Source of the DNA: JAJPHI01 sp035541875
GTDB taxonomy: Bacteria > Desulfobacterota > Binatia > Binatales > Binataceae
Assembly (NCBI GenBank): GCA_035541875.1
Contig: DATKML010000014.1
Span: 1 to 64,000 of the forward strand
Reading direction: 5' to 3'
Length of the DNA stretch: 64,000 nucleotides
The notes under the pieces are model-generated. The model made no database searches, was not told the origin of the DNA, and was given only the letters and a program-made list of their open reading frames with translations. Shown here piece by piece: positions 25,664 to 34,470 of this stretch (the first letter of the stretch is position 1; each line of letters begins with the position of its first letter). Made by a program: the position numbers and the translations under genes.

Positions 25664-27963
25664 GGATCATCCTTCTTCAGGGTGGTCTTTAGCCACGCCA
25701 TCGCAATAAAGCCCACGACCAAATTAGCCAGCGCTGCTATGCGGAATACTAGGCCAACGGTCAAACCGGCTGATAGCGGCAGGCCGAGGGATGCAAAGAC
25801 GAGGAGCTTGCCGCCCTCCTGCACGCCAAACGAACTCGGAATCGCAAACAAGGCGAAGGCGAGTGCGACCGACAACGCCTCGATCGCGAGGCTACTTGTC
25901 CATCCGCAGGGGATGTCGATCCATCGCATCAGCAACCAGATCTGAAGAACGCCGATAAGTAATCCGACGAAGACCAAACCAATCGACGCTACAAAATCGA
26001 AGGGCCGTCCCTTGTAGAGATCGGACAGATGCAAATCGACGTGATCGAGCGCCTCGCCGATACGTTCCGACCAACTGCGCGGGAACCAGGAGTAACGTAA
26101 CAGCTTTCTGGCCGAGCCGGCAAAGCCGCGGATCTGAAGAAAGGCAAAAACTGCCAGACCAAGGCCGACGAGACCGAACCCGATAATCAGGCCCCTTAAT
26201 GGGAGCAGGTGGATCTTCAACGAATGCGCCGCAAGAACCATCCCCGCAATCGCAAAAAGCATCCGCGCCAGCGCCTGAGCGAGCTTGGCGCTAAGCAAGG
26301 TTGCCGTCGTCACTGCCATGGAGACGTGTTCCTTAAGTGCGAAAGCCTTGAACGGATCGCCGCCGACCGGAACGCCCGGGGTGATGTCATTCAACGCCGT
26401 CCCGGCGAAGTAGGTCAGCGATAGACGCCGAAAAACGTTGCGCCGAGTCGTGCTCGGATAGAGTCGCCACCAGGCACGTGCCGAGGTCAGATGGACCAGC
26501 AATTCCATCGCGACGATTATGCCGATACGCCATCCGACCTTCGCCAGCGTCTGCCACACCTGCGCAGGGCCGACCCGACACACCATGACCGCTACGAACA
26601 CTGCTCCGAGGAGCAGTGGGACGGCTTTCCCTATCGAGCCGTATGAGCGTCTGAACCAGCTAGTGGCCTTGAGGTTTTGCCAGAACTGTTCCAGTTCGGC
26701 GATAAGTCCCAAATTACCGACCGAAGCCCTATCGTCGACGCCATGGGACGGAGCGCTTTGCGTATCACTTGTTTCTTTGAGTTGTTTGCTCCCGAGATGC
26801 CACATCACGCCGGCAAAGACGTAGGTGCCAACAGCGGCGCCCCAAGCGAAGAGGTAGATACAGTTAAAGATCGCCAGCAGCACGAGGATATAGGCGAAAT
26901 CGCGGCCGGTCAGTCGTTCAATCTTGGCTATCCAGTCCTGATCTCGGCTGATACTGCGGGCTCGGCGACCGGCTAGCGTGCAGAGAAAGAAGCCTCCCAA
27001 CAGGAGAGCAAGCAGAACGAGATAGGTTGCGCCGGAACCCGCGCGAGCCGATCCGATAACAATTCCGGCGAAGAGCGCGATATGCACCAGATTGTCGGTG
27101 AGCGTATCGAGCTGTGCTCCCCTGCGCGATTCAACCATCTTGAGCCGCGCGAGTTCTCCATCTACGCCATCTACGGTCGTCGCGACTAGAAACAGCAAAG
27201 CCGCGGCTAGTCCGTACCAGTAACCCAGAAAGCTGAAGAGGATGGCGCTTACCAAGCCGAAGGCGGTGCTGACTATCGTTACCTGATTGGGCGTGACGGA
27301 CGTCCCGGCCAGTCTATAGCTGATTCGCCACGAGATACGCCGATCGACCCATCGCGCCATCGGCGCGTCCTTTTGAGCGGTATCGAGGCGCAACCCCCGA
27401 GCGAGCTTGAGTTCAGCTTGGCGACACCCTTCTCGAGGATCGGTTACCGCCAGCGGGTATTCCTTGCTGAGCCCTAGGCTTGTCTTCGGTTCTTCAGAGG
27501 CGAGGAGGCGATTCAGCGGTCCTGCCTCGATCACAGCACCATCAGCGCCCTCAAGGGCCGCGACCCCACCGGAGTTCGATGCGACGCACTTGATCAGCTT
27601 GTCGAACTGCGCCGTCGTCATCACCACATTTCCTTGGATGAGGACGACCGGTGTTTCCTCGTGAAGCAAGGATGAGCACTCGGCAATAGATCGAATAAAG
27701 GTCAGATCCATGCCTTCGCGATGGCTCAGAAATCGCGCCTCCTCTTCTATTCGGTGGTCGCCGGTTTCGAGGAGGAGTCGTTTGATGCCGGAGCGCCTGC
27801 ACGCAAGTAACAGTCTTTCGAGAATCGAGCGGCCGAAGATTACGCCGTCCGGGCAAAACGGCCGCCGGAGGATCACAGTATCGACCCCACCGCTAGCTTG
27901 GCGGGGCGAACTGTTTTCCGGCGATTGGTCTAGGTTAGCAACGGCTTGCGCCGATTCAGGCAT
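25597..27963 (-). CDS. Three-domain fusion: nucleotidyltransferase-like, CDP-alcohol phosphotransferase and flippase-like membrane domain
   Basis: The start at 27963 overlaps the sulfotransferase stop by 8 bases; an upstream extension to 28086 would cover its coding end. Residues about 27-200 look like a nucleotidyltransferase fold but lack the usual glycine-rich nucleotide loop. Residues about 200-420 are a CDP-alcohol phosphotransferase with the full motif: Asp265, Asp268-Gly269, Ala272-Arg273, Gly282, Asp286 and Asp290. Residues about 475-765 are an LPG-synthase TM/UPF0104 flippase-like domain with PGVPVGGDPFKAF and PSSFGVQEGG. The chain could activate, attach and flip a phospho-alcohol lipid head group in one protein. 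The motifs are seen; the overall role is inference. Confidence 0.85.
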   Translation of the reverse strand: MPESAQAVANLDQSPENSSPRQASGGVDTVILRRPFCPDGVIFGRSILERLLLACRRSGIKRLLLETGDHRIEEEARFLSHREGMDLTFIRSIAECSSLLHEETPVVLIQGNVVMTTAQFDKLIKCVASNSGGVAALEGADGAVIEAGPLNRLLASEEPKTSLGLSKEYPLAVTDPREGCRQAELKLARGLRLDTAQKDAPMARWVDRRISWRISYRLAGTSVTPNQVTIVSTAFGLVSAILFSFLGYWYGLAAALLFLVATTVDGVDGELARLKMVESRRGAQLDTLTDNLVHIALFAGIVIGSARAGSGATYLVLLALLLGGFFLCTLAGRRARSISRDQDWIAKIERLTGRDFAYILVLLAIFNCIYLFAWGAAVGTYVFAGVMWHLGSKQLKETSDTQSAPSHGVDDRASVGNLGLIAELEQFWQNLKATSWFRRSYGSIGKAVPLLLGAVFVAVMVCRVGPAQVWQTLAKVGWRIGIIVAMELLVHLTSARAWWRLYPSTTRRNVFRRLSLTYFAGTALNDITPGVPVGGDPFKAFALKEHVSMAVTTATLLSAKLAQALARMLFAIAGMVLAAHSLKIHLLPLRGLIIGFGLVGLGLAVFAFLQIRGFAGSARKLLRYSWFPRSWSERIGEALDHVDLHLSDLYKGRPFDFVASIGLVFVGLLIGVLQIWLLMRWIDIPCGWTSSLAIEALSVALAFALFAIPSSFGVQEGGKLLVFASLGLPLSAGLTVGLVFRIAALANLVVGFIAMAWLKTTLKKDDPYLAPSSAESIAAKNLAADSGE

Positions 27964-29260
27964 TGGCCTCGGCCTTTCGGGGAGGGGGCACGCCGCGATC
28001 AAGGTTGGCCGGAGCTTCGGATCCAATTCCAAAATACGCGATATACTCGCGATAGCGACGTCGCTCGACTTGCGGATCGAGCCCATAGTCTTCGATTCGA
28101 TAAACGTTCTGACCGTAACCGCCCTTCGGCCGGTTGGTCACGAAGCCGCGCAGTCGTTCACTAAACTCTCGGCTGAGCGAAAGACCGAACTGTTCGTAAA
28201 TCGCTTGGACGGCAGTCTCCGGCGACCGCGTTAAAGTCCGATAGTGCATATGGAAGGCCCGCTCAGGTGTGCTCTTGAGTGCCTTACTCGCCTGTATCAG
28301 TAGACCCGCGCCTTGCGCCCATCGGCGGCTAACCTGCTGTCCAATCTGACTACGATCGATCTGATGGGTAAACGGCTGGCGCAGGATCTCGGTGAGCCGC
28401 GTGACTGAGGCGAGAACTTCCAGCGGATCGCGATGGACAAAAACGTAGCGCGCGTCCGGATAGGCTGCGGCAAGTGCACTCAACGCGAAGATGTGGTCGG
28501 GGCTCTTCAGTACCCAATTACCAGATCCGCTTTGATGCTGCAGATGCTGGAGAAAGCGCTTGTGGAAGCGATAAGCCTCATCATGGCCCGCTTCATCGAG
28601 CCATTTCTCATACGAAGGTACGTAGTGGGTCGTATCGAAGCGCAGACTCCGGAAAACCTGACCGGTTATCTCGATACACTCCTGCGCGGCGTTGGCCTCA
28701 AGCGGATGCAGGCTGGGTAATTCCGGAACCAAGCGGAGAAAGCTCTTGAACTGGCCAGCCACGATCCGCGAGCGGCGATCTTTCTTGGATGAACGCCATC
28801 CACGCAGCGGATAGGGGTAGATTGTCTGCCAGCACCACGGGAAGCGATTGGCTGGGTCTTGGGCAAGCAGATTGTGTAGAAAGGTCGTACCGCTCCGAGG
28901 TAGCCCGAGAATAAAGATCGGTTGCTTAATCTCTTCGTCCAGAATCTCGGGATGCTTCCGCTCCTCTTCTCGCAATCGCAACAGATTGCAGAGGAAGCGC
29001 ATCATGTCGAAGCGGACGGCGATTCGTCCGAACGCGGTTAGGTCAGACTCTTGCTCGTAAGCCCGTAACAGAACTTCCAGTGGTTCTCTGAAGGTCCATT
29101 CGCCAAAATCGGTTGTGCCTTCGCGCCGACAAGCCGCCGCGATCAAGGCCTCGGCCCGCAGCTGCTTGCCGAACAGACCAAGCGAAGCTGCAGTGAGGTC
29201 GACGCCACGAAGAAATTTGGCCGTCAACCGAGTCTGGTGCTGCTTTAGTGAACTCAACAT
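27956..29260 (-). CDS. Sulfotransferase family protein
   Basis: The 434-residue product carries the PAPS-binding 5' loop LPRSGTTFLHN at 120-130 and the 3'-phosphate motif YVFVHRDPLEVLAS near 265-280. An N-terminal helical region of about 110 residues precedes them, as in the Sulfotransfer_3 group of environmental bacteria. It should move a sulfuryl group from PAPS to a hydroxyl. It overlaps the fusion gene by 8 bases, so the acceptor may be a product of that protein, for example a lipid head group. Confidence 0.88.
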   Translation of the reverse strand: MLSSLKQHQTRLTAKFLRGVDLTAASLGLFGKQLRAEALIAAACRREGTTDFGEWTFREPLEVLLRAYEQESDLTAFGRIAVRFDMMRFLCNLLRLREEERKHPEILDEEIKQPIFILGLPRSGTTFLHNLLAQDPANRFPWCWQTIYPYPLRGWRSSKKDRRSRIVAGQFKSFLRLVPELPSLHPLEANAAQECIEITGQVFRSLRFDTTHYVPSYEKWLDEAGHDEAYRFHKRFLQHLQHQSGSGNWVLKSPDHIFALSALAAAYPDARYVFVHRDPLEVLASVTRLTEILRQPFTHQIDRSQIGQQVSRRWAQGAGLLIQASKALKSTPERAFHMHYRTLTRSPETAVQAIYEQFGLSLSREFSERLRGFVTNRPKGGYGQNVYRIEDYGLDPQVERRRYREYIAYFGIGSEAPANLDRGVPPPRKAEANA

Positions 29261-29473
29261 CGAGCCTTTTCGCTCTTAACCAAAGGTAAATTAATTGCGC
29301 CGATAGACAGGAACCCTGCGCACCGCTGGCGGATGCTGTCTGTGGCCGAGCCGTCCACGACGCCTCGTGAATCGAGCTTCATGTGGTGTCGCCACTCCCC
29401 GGAAATAGGCTGCTCACCCGCAGAATACGGCGGTGGAGCGGCGATACGGTGTCCTCGGCTGAAACCAAGAAAA

Positions 29474-30565
29474 CTATGCCGCGCGCTTTTTCGAGGTGTT
29501 CGACCAGCGACGGAGTTCCGGCATTACATGATTCGCATAGGTCGTCATGCTGTTTTTCACTTCGTCGTAGGTCATGCCAGAGAAGCTAAAAGTGACGCTA
29601 GCCTGGAAGTCACCGATAATTGCCCGCCGCTCCTCGTACTTTTCGAGAATCTGCTTGGGCGATCCCCAGATGTTGCTGTCGACGAAGCCCTTCACCATCG
29701 CATCGATACCTACGGTTTCCTTCGCACCCTTCGCTCCGCTGTAGTGCGAGTAGCTCTTCGAATCGGTCAGATGCTCGCCGAAGATTTCGTAGTGTTCGGC
29801 GAAGCTGTCGAAGTACTTGGCGACGTAGTTGTGGGCCATCTCGTAAGCGCGATCGGCACTCGGATCGCACACGCAGAGGTCCACCGTCAGGACGGGCGGC
29901 GCCGGCCTATGATGGATCTGCTCGAACAACGTGCGATGACGTTCGATCGTCGGCAACACTTCCGGCCAAGGCTTGAAGGCAAACAGGCACTGCGCCGCAC
30001 CGACCTCGGCGCAGATGGGCACCGTGTCCGGCGACATCGCGACCATGTACTTGCGACCGTCGAAGGTCTTCAACGGGGAGGGACGCAGTGGGGTGCGGGG
30101 CTGAGGGAAGTACTTGCCGTTGCCCTCGATCACTCCGTCTTCGAGCGCCTTGCAGATCATCCGCGCCGCTTCATCGAAGCGGTCTCGCGATTCTTCCATG
30201 TTCTGGCGGAAGCCGACGTATTCGCGCTTCGCTAGCCCACGAGCCATGCCGAAGATCGCGCGTCCATCGGAGAGATGGTCCAGCATGATCACGCGCTCGG
30301 CAACGCGAAGCGGATCGTTCCACGGCAGGATGACGCCCAAGGTGCCCAATTTGATACGATCGGTTTGAGCCGCCATGTACCCGAGGTACTGAAAGTGGTC
30401 AGGGCTCATCGAGTAGCTGGAGAAATGATGTTCGACGGCAAAGATGATGTCGAAACCCAGCGGCTCCATCAGCTTGTTGATCGCGATTTCCTTTTTGAGG
30501 AACTCAGGGTCAGAAAGATGGTTCTTGTAGTTGTTCCAGAAAGTTACGCAGCTGATGGTATCCAT
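29474..30565 (-). CDS. LLM-class flavin-dependent oxidoreductase (luciferase-like)
   Basis: The frame is open to 30706, but the start is placed at ATG 30565, which has a GGAGGG ribosome site and gives a normal N-terminus. The 363-residue product has the luciferase-like features 'LGFDIIFAVEHHFSSYSMSPD' and 'KLGTLGVILPWNDPLRVAERVIMLD', with a conserved HH pair as in alkanal and alkane monooxygenase-like members. It probably uses FMNH2 and O2. The substrate is unknown. It is 213 bases upstream of the sulfotransferase start on the same strand. Confidence 0.88.
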   Translation of the reverse strand: MDTISCVTFWNNYKNHLSDPEFLKKEIAINKLMEPLGFDIIFAVEHHFSSYSMSPDHFQYLGYMAAQTDRIKLGTLGVILPWNDPLRVAERVIMLDHLSDGRAIFGMARGLAKREYVGFRQNMEESRDRFDEAARMICKALEDGVIEGNGKYFPQPRTPLRPSPLKTFDGRKYMVAMSPDTVPICAEVGAAQCLFAFKPWPEVLPTIERHRTLFEQIHHRPAPPVLTVDLCVCDPSADRAYEMAHNYVAKYFDSFAEHYEIFGEHLTDSKSYSHYSGAKGAKETVGIDAMVKGFVDSNIWGSPKQILEKYEERRAIIGDFQASVTFSFSGMTYDEVKNSMTTYANHVMPELRRWSNTSKKRAA

Positions 30566-30732
30566 TGTCCCTCCATGGTCGCGGTGCGCCCGTGCACTTC
30601 CGCTACCAAGATGCATCATAATGCTTGAGAGCTTCGGGTCAATGCTACGAACACTTCTTAAAAGAAACTCTGACCTTCTTGCAGCAACGGCTGCTTTATC
30701 CATCAAAGGGTAGAGAGGTTAATCCCGACTAA

Positions 30733-32007
30733 ATGAGTCGATCGTACGGGTCAGGAATCACCACCGCTTCGTCCCCGGAGCAACCAATACTCGGGATTCG
30801 CGAAAATCTCGCCCAGTTCTCCCTGCTCGTTGTGATCAATGCGTTTGTCGGCGCGATGGTTGGGCTCGAACGAACGATCCTGCCTGCGATCGCCGAGCAG
30901 GACTTCCATCTCGAAGCGCGGACGGCGGTGCTCTCGTTCATCGTCGTTTTCGGCATCGTTAAAGCCTCTACGAACTACTTTGCCGGGCGACTCTCAGACG
31001 CGTTGGGACGGAAGCTGATACTAGTTGCCGGATGGATAATCGCGGCTCCGGTGCCGTTTCTTCTGATATGGGCACCAACTTGGAACTGGGTGCTGATCGC
31101 GAATGTGTTCCTCGGTATGAGCCAAGGTCTGACCTGGTCGACGACCGTAATCATGAAGATCGATCTGGCGGGGCCGCAGCGTCGTGGCCTTGCGATGGGG
31201 CTCAACGAATTCGCCGGGTATGGTGCCGTCGCCATCTCGGCGTGGGCCACAGGATATATCGCCAGCATCTACGGACTGCGACCGCAGCCTTTCTATCTAG
31301 GGATCGGTTTCGCTGCCGCGGGCTTGTCGTTATCAGCGGCGCTGGTTCATGAGACACACCATCACGCCCGTCACGAAGCGAAAGCTCATCGCGGACCCCA
31401 TGGGGCTGATCTCTCGCAGACAGAGATTTTTCTTCGCACCTCTTTTTTCGATCGAAATCTCTCGGCGGTGAGCCAGGCTGGCCTTGTGAATAATCTCAAC
31501 GATGGGATGGCGTGGGGACTTTTCCCGCTTCTCTACGCGACGCTTGGGTTGTCACTGGATCAAATCGGCTGGCTCGCGGCAATTTATCCGGCCGTGTGGG
31601 GTATCGGGCAACTATTCACCGGAGCACTATCGGATCGTATCGGGCGCAAAGGGTTGATCGCGTTTGGGATGTGGACGCAAGCGATCGGAATCGCGATCGT
31701 CGCCGTTTCAACAACCTTTCCTCGATTCGCCGTGGCCGCGGTGTTGCTTGGTGTGGGTACCGCGATGGTCTATCCGACCCTTCTGGCAGCGATCGGTGAC
31801 GTTGCGCATCCGGAGTGGCGGGCCTCGGCGGTCGGTGTCTATCGCTTATGGCGTGACTCGGGTTACGCGATCGGCGCGCTAATCGCGGGCGCGACCGCCG
31901 ATATGCTCGGGACTCGCGCCGCTATCTGGCTGATTGCGCTACTTACCTTCGCGTCGGGGTTGGTCGTGATTCTGCGAATGCGCAAAACGAAACACAGCGG
32001 AGCTTGA
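30733..32007 (+). CDS. MFS transporter with a His-rich central loop
   Basis: The 424-residue product has 12 predicted helices and the MFS loop motif twice (GRLSDALGRKLIL near 95 and GALSDRIGRKGLIAFG near 300). The loop between helices 6 and 7 is His-rich (HETHHHARHEAKAHRGPHG, about residues 207-225), which could bind a metal. Helix 5 carries the 'GLAMGLNEFAGYGAVA' segment, reminiscent of drug:H+ antiporters. The substrate cannot be told. Confidence 0.87.
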   Translation: MSRSYGSGITTASSPEQPILGIRENLAQFSLLVVINAFVGAMVGLERTILPAIAEQDFHLEARTAVLSFIVVFGIVKASTNYFAGRLSDALGRKLILVAGWIIAAPVPFLLIWAPTWNWVLIANVFLGMSQGLTWSTTVIMKIDLAGPQRRGLAMGLNEFAGYGAVAISAWATGYIASIYGLRPQPFYLGIGFAAAGLSLSAALVHETHHHARHEAKAHRGPHGADLSQTEIFLRTSFFDRNLSAVSQAGLVNNLNDGMAWGLFPLLYATLGLSLDQIGWLAAIYPAVWGIGQLFTGALSDRIGRKGLIAFGMWTQAIGIAIVAVSTTFPRFAVAAVLLGVGTAMVYPTLLAAIGDVAHPEWRASAVGVYRLWRDSGYAIGALIAGATADMLGTRAAIWLIALLTFASGLVVILRMRKTKHSGA

Positions 32008-32014
32008 GACGATT

Positions 32015-32045
32015 ATGAGGATGGCGAGTAGCTCGCCATCCTCAT
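32015..32045. terminator. Perfect 14-bp hairpin between convergent genes
   Basis: ATGAGGATGGCGAG and CTCGCCATCCTCAT pair exactly around TAG, between the end of the MFS gene and the end of the hydrolase gene. No T-run follows on either strand. It shares the design (13-14 bp, 3-base loop, GTAGC at the centre) with the hairpin at 11433-11461. Confidence 0.6.
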
Positions 32046-32051
32046 CGTTGA

Positions 32052-33014
32052 TTACTCGTGAAGCGCGCGCTTTAGTGCAGCGTCGCGGTCGGCTTTGAAC
32101 TGCTTCGATACTTTGGCCGACGGCGCGAAGAGATCGAAGCCGTGATACGCGCCGGGATAGACGTGCAACTCGGTCGGGACACCGGCTTGGATGAGCCGCT
32201 GCGCATACTCAATATTCTCATCGATGAAGAGATCGAGCGCGCCCACCGGAATATAGGCCGGTGGAAGACCCGACAGATCGGTAGCTCGTGTCGCTGCTGC
32301 GTATGGGGAAACATCGGGGCCACCGCCTTCGCGTCCCAGATAGGCTCGCCATCCGAGGCGATTGCTCTCGCGATGCCATACACGCGGATCGGTAATCGCG
32401 TAGCTGGCGGGCGTCACGTTGCGATCATCGATCATCGGATAGATAAGCAACTGGAACACCGGCTTTACTTCGCCGCGATCACGCGTCATCAGAGCGAGCC
32501 CCGCGCAGAGTCCGCCGCCACCGCTGGCGCCACCGATCGCGATGCGGGAGGAATCGACACCTAGCTCCTTCGCGTGGGCAAAGAGCCACTTCAACGCGGC
32601 GTAACAATCCTCAACGGGGGCAGGGAAGGGGTTTTCCGGCGCGAGCCGATAATCGACTGACGCAACGACACAGCCGACGCGCTTGACCGTCTGCATCATC
32701 AGACGATCGTCCATGTCGATATCGCCCATCACGTAGCCACCGCCGTGAATCCAGAGCAGCGCGGGCATTGTGCTCGTTTGATCGTTCGGCTTATAAACGC
32801 GCACCCGCACTTCAGGTCCTCCCGATGTGCTGGGAGCTAAGTGATCCTTGTTCGTGACGCCCTCGACCGGCGGCATCCCGGCGAGCATCGCGGTGACCAT
32901 CTTTTTCATCTTCACGCGCGCGGCCGGAATCTTGTCGAGTTCCAGCGGACGGTCGGTTGGCAGCTTCTCCAGTACAGCTCGGAGTTCAGGGTCCAATTGC
33001 TCGATAAAGCCCAT
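32052..33014 (-). CDS. Alpha/beta hydrolase of the hormone-sensitive lipase family
   Basis: The 320-residue product has the oxyanion motif HGGGY (His90-Gly93), nucleophile elbow GGASGG with Ser164, Asp260 in DLFIDEN and His291 in YHGFD, a full HSL-type catalytic set. There is no signal peptide, so it should act in the cytoplasm on short or medium acyl esters. Two further genes of catabolic type (VOC, LLM) are nearby, but not in one operon. Confidence 0.92.
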   Translation of the reverse strand: MGFIEQLDPELRAVLEKLPTDRPLELDKIPAARVKMKKMVTAMLAGMPPVEGVTNKDHLAPSTSGGPEVRVRVYKPNDQTSTMPALLWIHGGGYVMGDIDMDDRLMMQTVKRVGCVVASVDYRLAPENPFPAPVEDCYAALKWLFAHAKELGVDSSRIAIGGASGGGGLCAGLALMTRDRGEVKPVFQLLIYPMIDDRNVTPASYAITDPRVWHRESNRLGWRAYLGREGGGPDVSPYAAATRATDLSGLPPAYIPVGALDLFIDENIEYAQRLIQAGVPTELHVYPGAYHGFDLFAPSAKVSKQFKADRDAALKRALHE

Positions 33015-33137
33015 AGGTGTGTTCCCTTCGGCGATTTTCTGAGTGATCTTGCGAGGGTTATCGCACGATTTGGGCGCGAAGATAAAGTTGGCTAAGTCGC
33101 TTTCCGAGATTGAGTACGGTTTTGTCTCCGGGTCCTA

Positions 33138-33512
33138 CTAATCGCGGCTTGGTTTCGTCGCCAAACCGAGTTGATCGGCCACAGTGTGCAGTCTGCGATC
33201 CAGTGTCCAAAGTGTTGTCCCCGGTGTTAATCGCGCGGCAACGAGCAGATGAGCATCAACGAAGCCGATGCCCCGTCCGAATTGGCTTTCGCGCTCGATG
33301 AGACCGAGAACCTCATCATGTGTTCCGACGCGAACCCGGGGTAGATCCGAGAGCGCGGCCAAAATGATGCGACGCTGACAAAGCCAGCCGAGTGCGATCT
33401 CTCCGATGACGAATGGATGGACCAACACGCTTCCGGTATTCAGGAGTTCGCCGAGCCGCGCGTTACTCCGTCGCAGATGATCAACCCAGACTGACGTATC
33501 GACGAGGATCAC
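33138..33512 (-). CDS. vapC: VapC-type PIN domain toxin
   Basis: The 124-residue product is a complete PIN domain with acidic residues Asp5 (LVDTSVWVD), Glu38, Asp86 (GFVDAHLL) and Asp105 (LDRRL) for metal-dependent RNA cleavage. VapC toxins usually cut tRNA or rRNA sites. It overlaps the antitoxin gene by four bases (ATGA) in the usual antitoxin-first order. Confidence 0.93.
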   Translation of the reverse strand: MILVDTSVWVDHLRRSNARLGELLNTGSVLVHPFVIGEIALGWLCQRRIILAALSDLPRVRVGTHDEVLGLIERESQFGRGIGFVDAHLLVAARLTPGTTLWTLDRRLHTVADQLGLATKPSRD

Positions 33513-33706
33513 GTGCGGAGCGGCCGCCGCCTGTGTGGCGCCTTAAGATCGGGTTCGCTGCCACCAAGCAGTGCGAGGCGGCGCGCACTTTCGCGCTCTA
33601 TCAGGGCACGGAGGGCCTCGCGGACAAGGCTCGATTTCTCTTTCAGTCCCGTGAAAGCCTGAGCCTTGGCGACCAGCTCGTCATCGAGGGCTATTGTTGT
33701 CCGCAT
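33509..33706 (-). CDS. vapB: VapB-type antitoxin
   Basis: The 65-residue product opens MRTTIALDDELVAKA, a ribbon-helix-helix DNA-binding segment of the VapB (DUF2191) type, followed by a helix and a basic tail for toxin binding. A GGAGG ribosome site precedes the ATG. A perfect palindrome 30 bases upstream is the likely autoregulatory operator. Confidence 0.92.
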   Translation of the reverse strand: MRTTIALDDELVAKAQAFTGLKEKSSLVREALRALIERESARRLALLGGSEPDLKAPHRRRPLRT

Positions 33707-33735
33707 TTTTCAGACCTCCTATAAGGCACGAAAAT

Positions 33736-33751
33736 AGCATCATTTGATGCT
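33736..33751. promoter_or_regulatory. Palindromic operator of vapBC
   Basis: AGCATCATTTGATGCT is a perfect inverted repeat (7-base arms, 2-base centre) 29 bases upstream of the vapB start. VapB ribbon-helix-helix dimers bind sites of this kind and repress their own operon. Binding here is inferred. Confidence 0.6.
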
Positions 33752-33968
33752 TCCCTGAATGCCCCAATGATACCTTACAGCACGACTGCGACGTGCGTGA
33801 TGAATCGCACGCAATCTCCGCTTCTGCATGCGAACATTGGTAGAATGCGTGGGTGCCGCTGTCGGCAAAGCAAAAATGACTGACTGATGTGTCCACCAGA
33901 GAGCCTTCTTTTCTCCTTGTGAACGGGCACGCCGATCGGCGTATGCTTGCCGAAGAGGACGCGAAATC

Positions 33969-34412
33969 ATGGAAGTGAAAGAACTCGGGCATATCGTGCT
34001 CTACGTGAAGGACCTGGAGGTTTCGCGACGGTTCTATCGCGATCTGCTCGGATGGCGCGAAATCCTGGCTGGGCCGGGCGTTGCCGTTTATTCGTCGGGC
34101 CGAACGCATCATGAGCTCCTGCTGATTCAGGTGGGAGGCGAAGCGACGCCGATTCCGCCGAACCCGCGCGTGGGTATGTACCATTTCGGCCTGAAGATCG
34201 GCGAGAGCGACGACGATCTGCGGGCGGCTATCACGCGGCTGCGCGAAGCCAACGTTCCGATCGTTGGCATGTCAGATCACGGCGTGAGCCACAGCGTTTA
34301 TTTGCTTGATCCCGATGGGAACGAGATCGAGATTTATATCGACGTGCAGCCGGAAGAATGGCGCGAAAATCTCGCCAATGTGCGGATGTATACCCGGCCA
34401 CTCCGCCTGTAG
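33969..34412 (+). CDS. VOC-superfamily protein (glyoxalase or extradiol dioxygenase-like)
   Basis: The 147-residue product has two beta-alpha-beta-beta-beta units. Likely metal ligands are His8 in GHIVLYVKD, His residues in RTHHELLLIQ and MYHFGLKIG, and Glu in GNEIEIYID. The 'LLDPDGNEIE' ending is typical of glyoxalase-type and dioxygenase-like VOC proteins, so metal-dependent chemistry is likely and the substrate is open. GAGGAC upstream is a weak ribosome site. Confidence 0.88.
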   Translation: MEVKELGHIVLYVKDLEVSRRFYRDLLGWREILAGPGVAVYSSGRTHHELLLIQVGGEATPIPPNPRVGMYHFGLKIGESDDDLRAAITRLREANVPIVGMSDHGVSHSVYLLDPDGNEIEIYIDVQPEEWRENLANVRMYTRPLRL

Positions 34413-34470
34413 CACGGTTCGGCGGCCGAGTTGCTCCGTGTCCGAGTTGTTTTAAGCTGCGGCAGATTAC

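Noticed and set aside
29333..30235. A 300-codon open frame on the plus strand opposite the LLM oxidoreductase
   Set aside because: The minus strand carries clear luciferase-like motifs and a good ribosome site; the plus-strand product is Arg/His-rich with no domain, a usual mirror of high-GC coding sequence.
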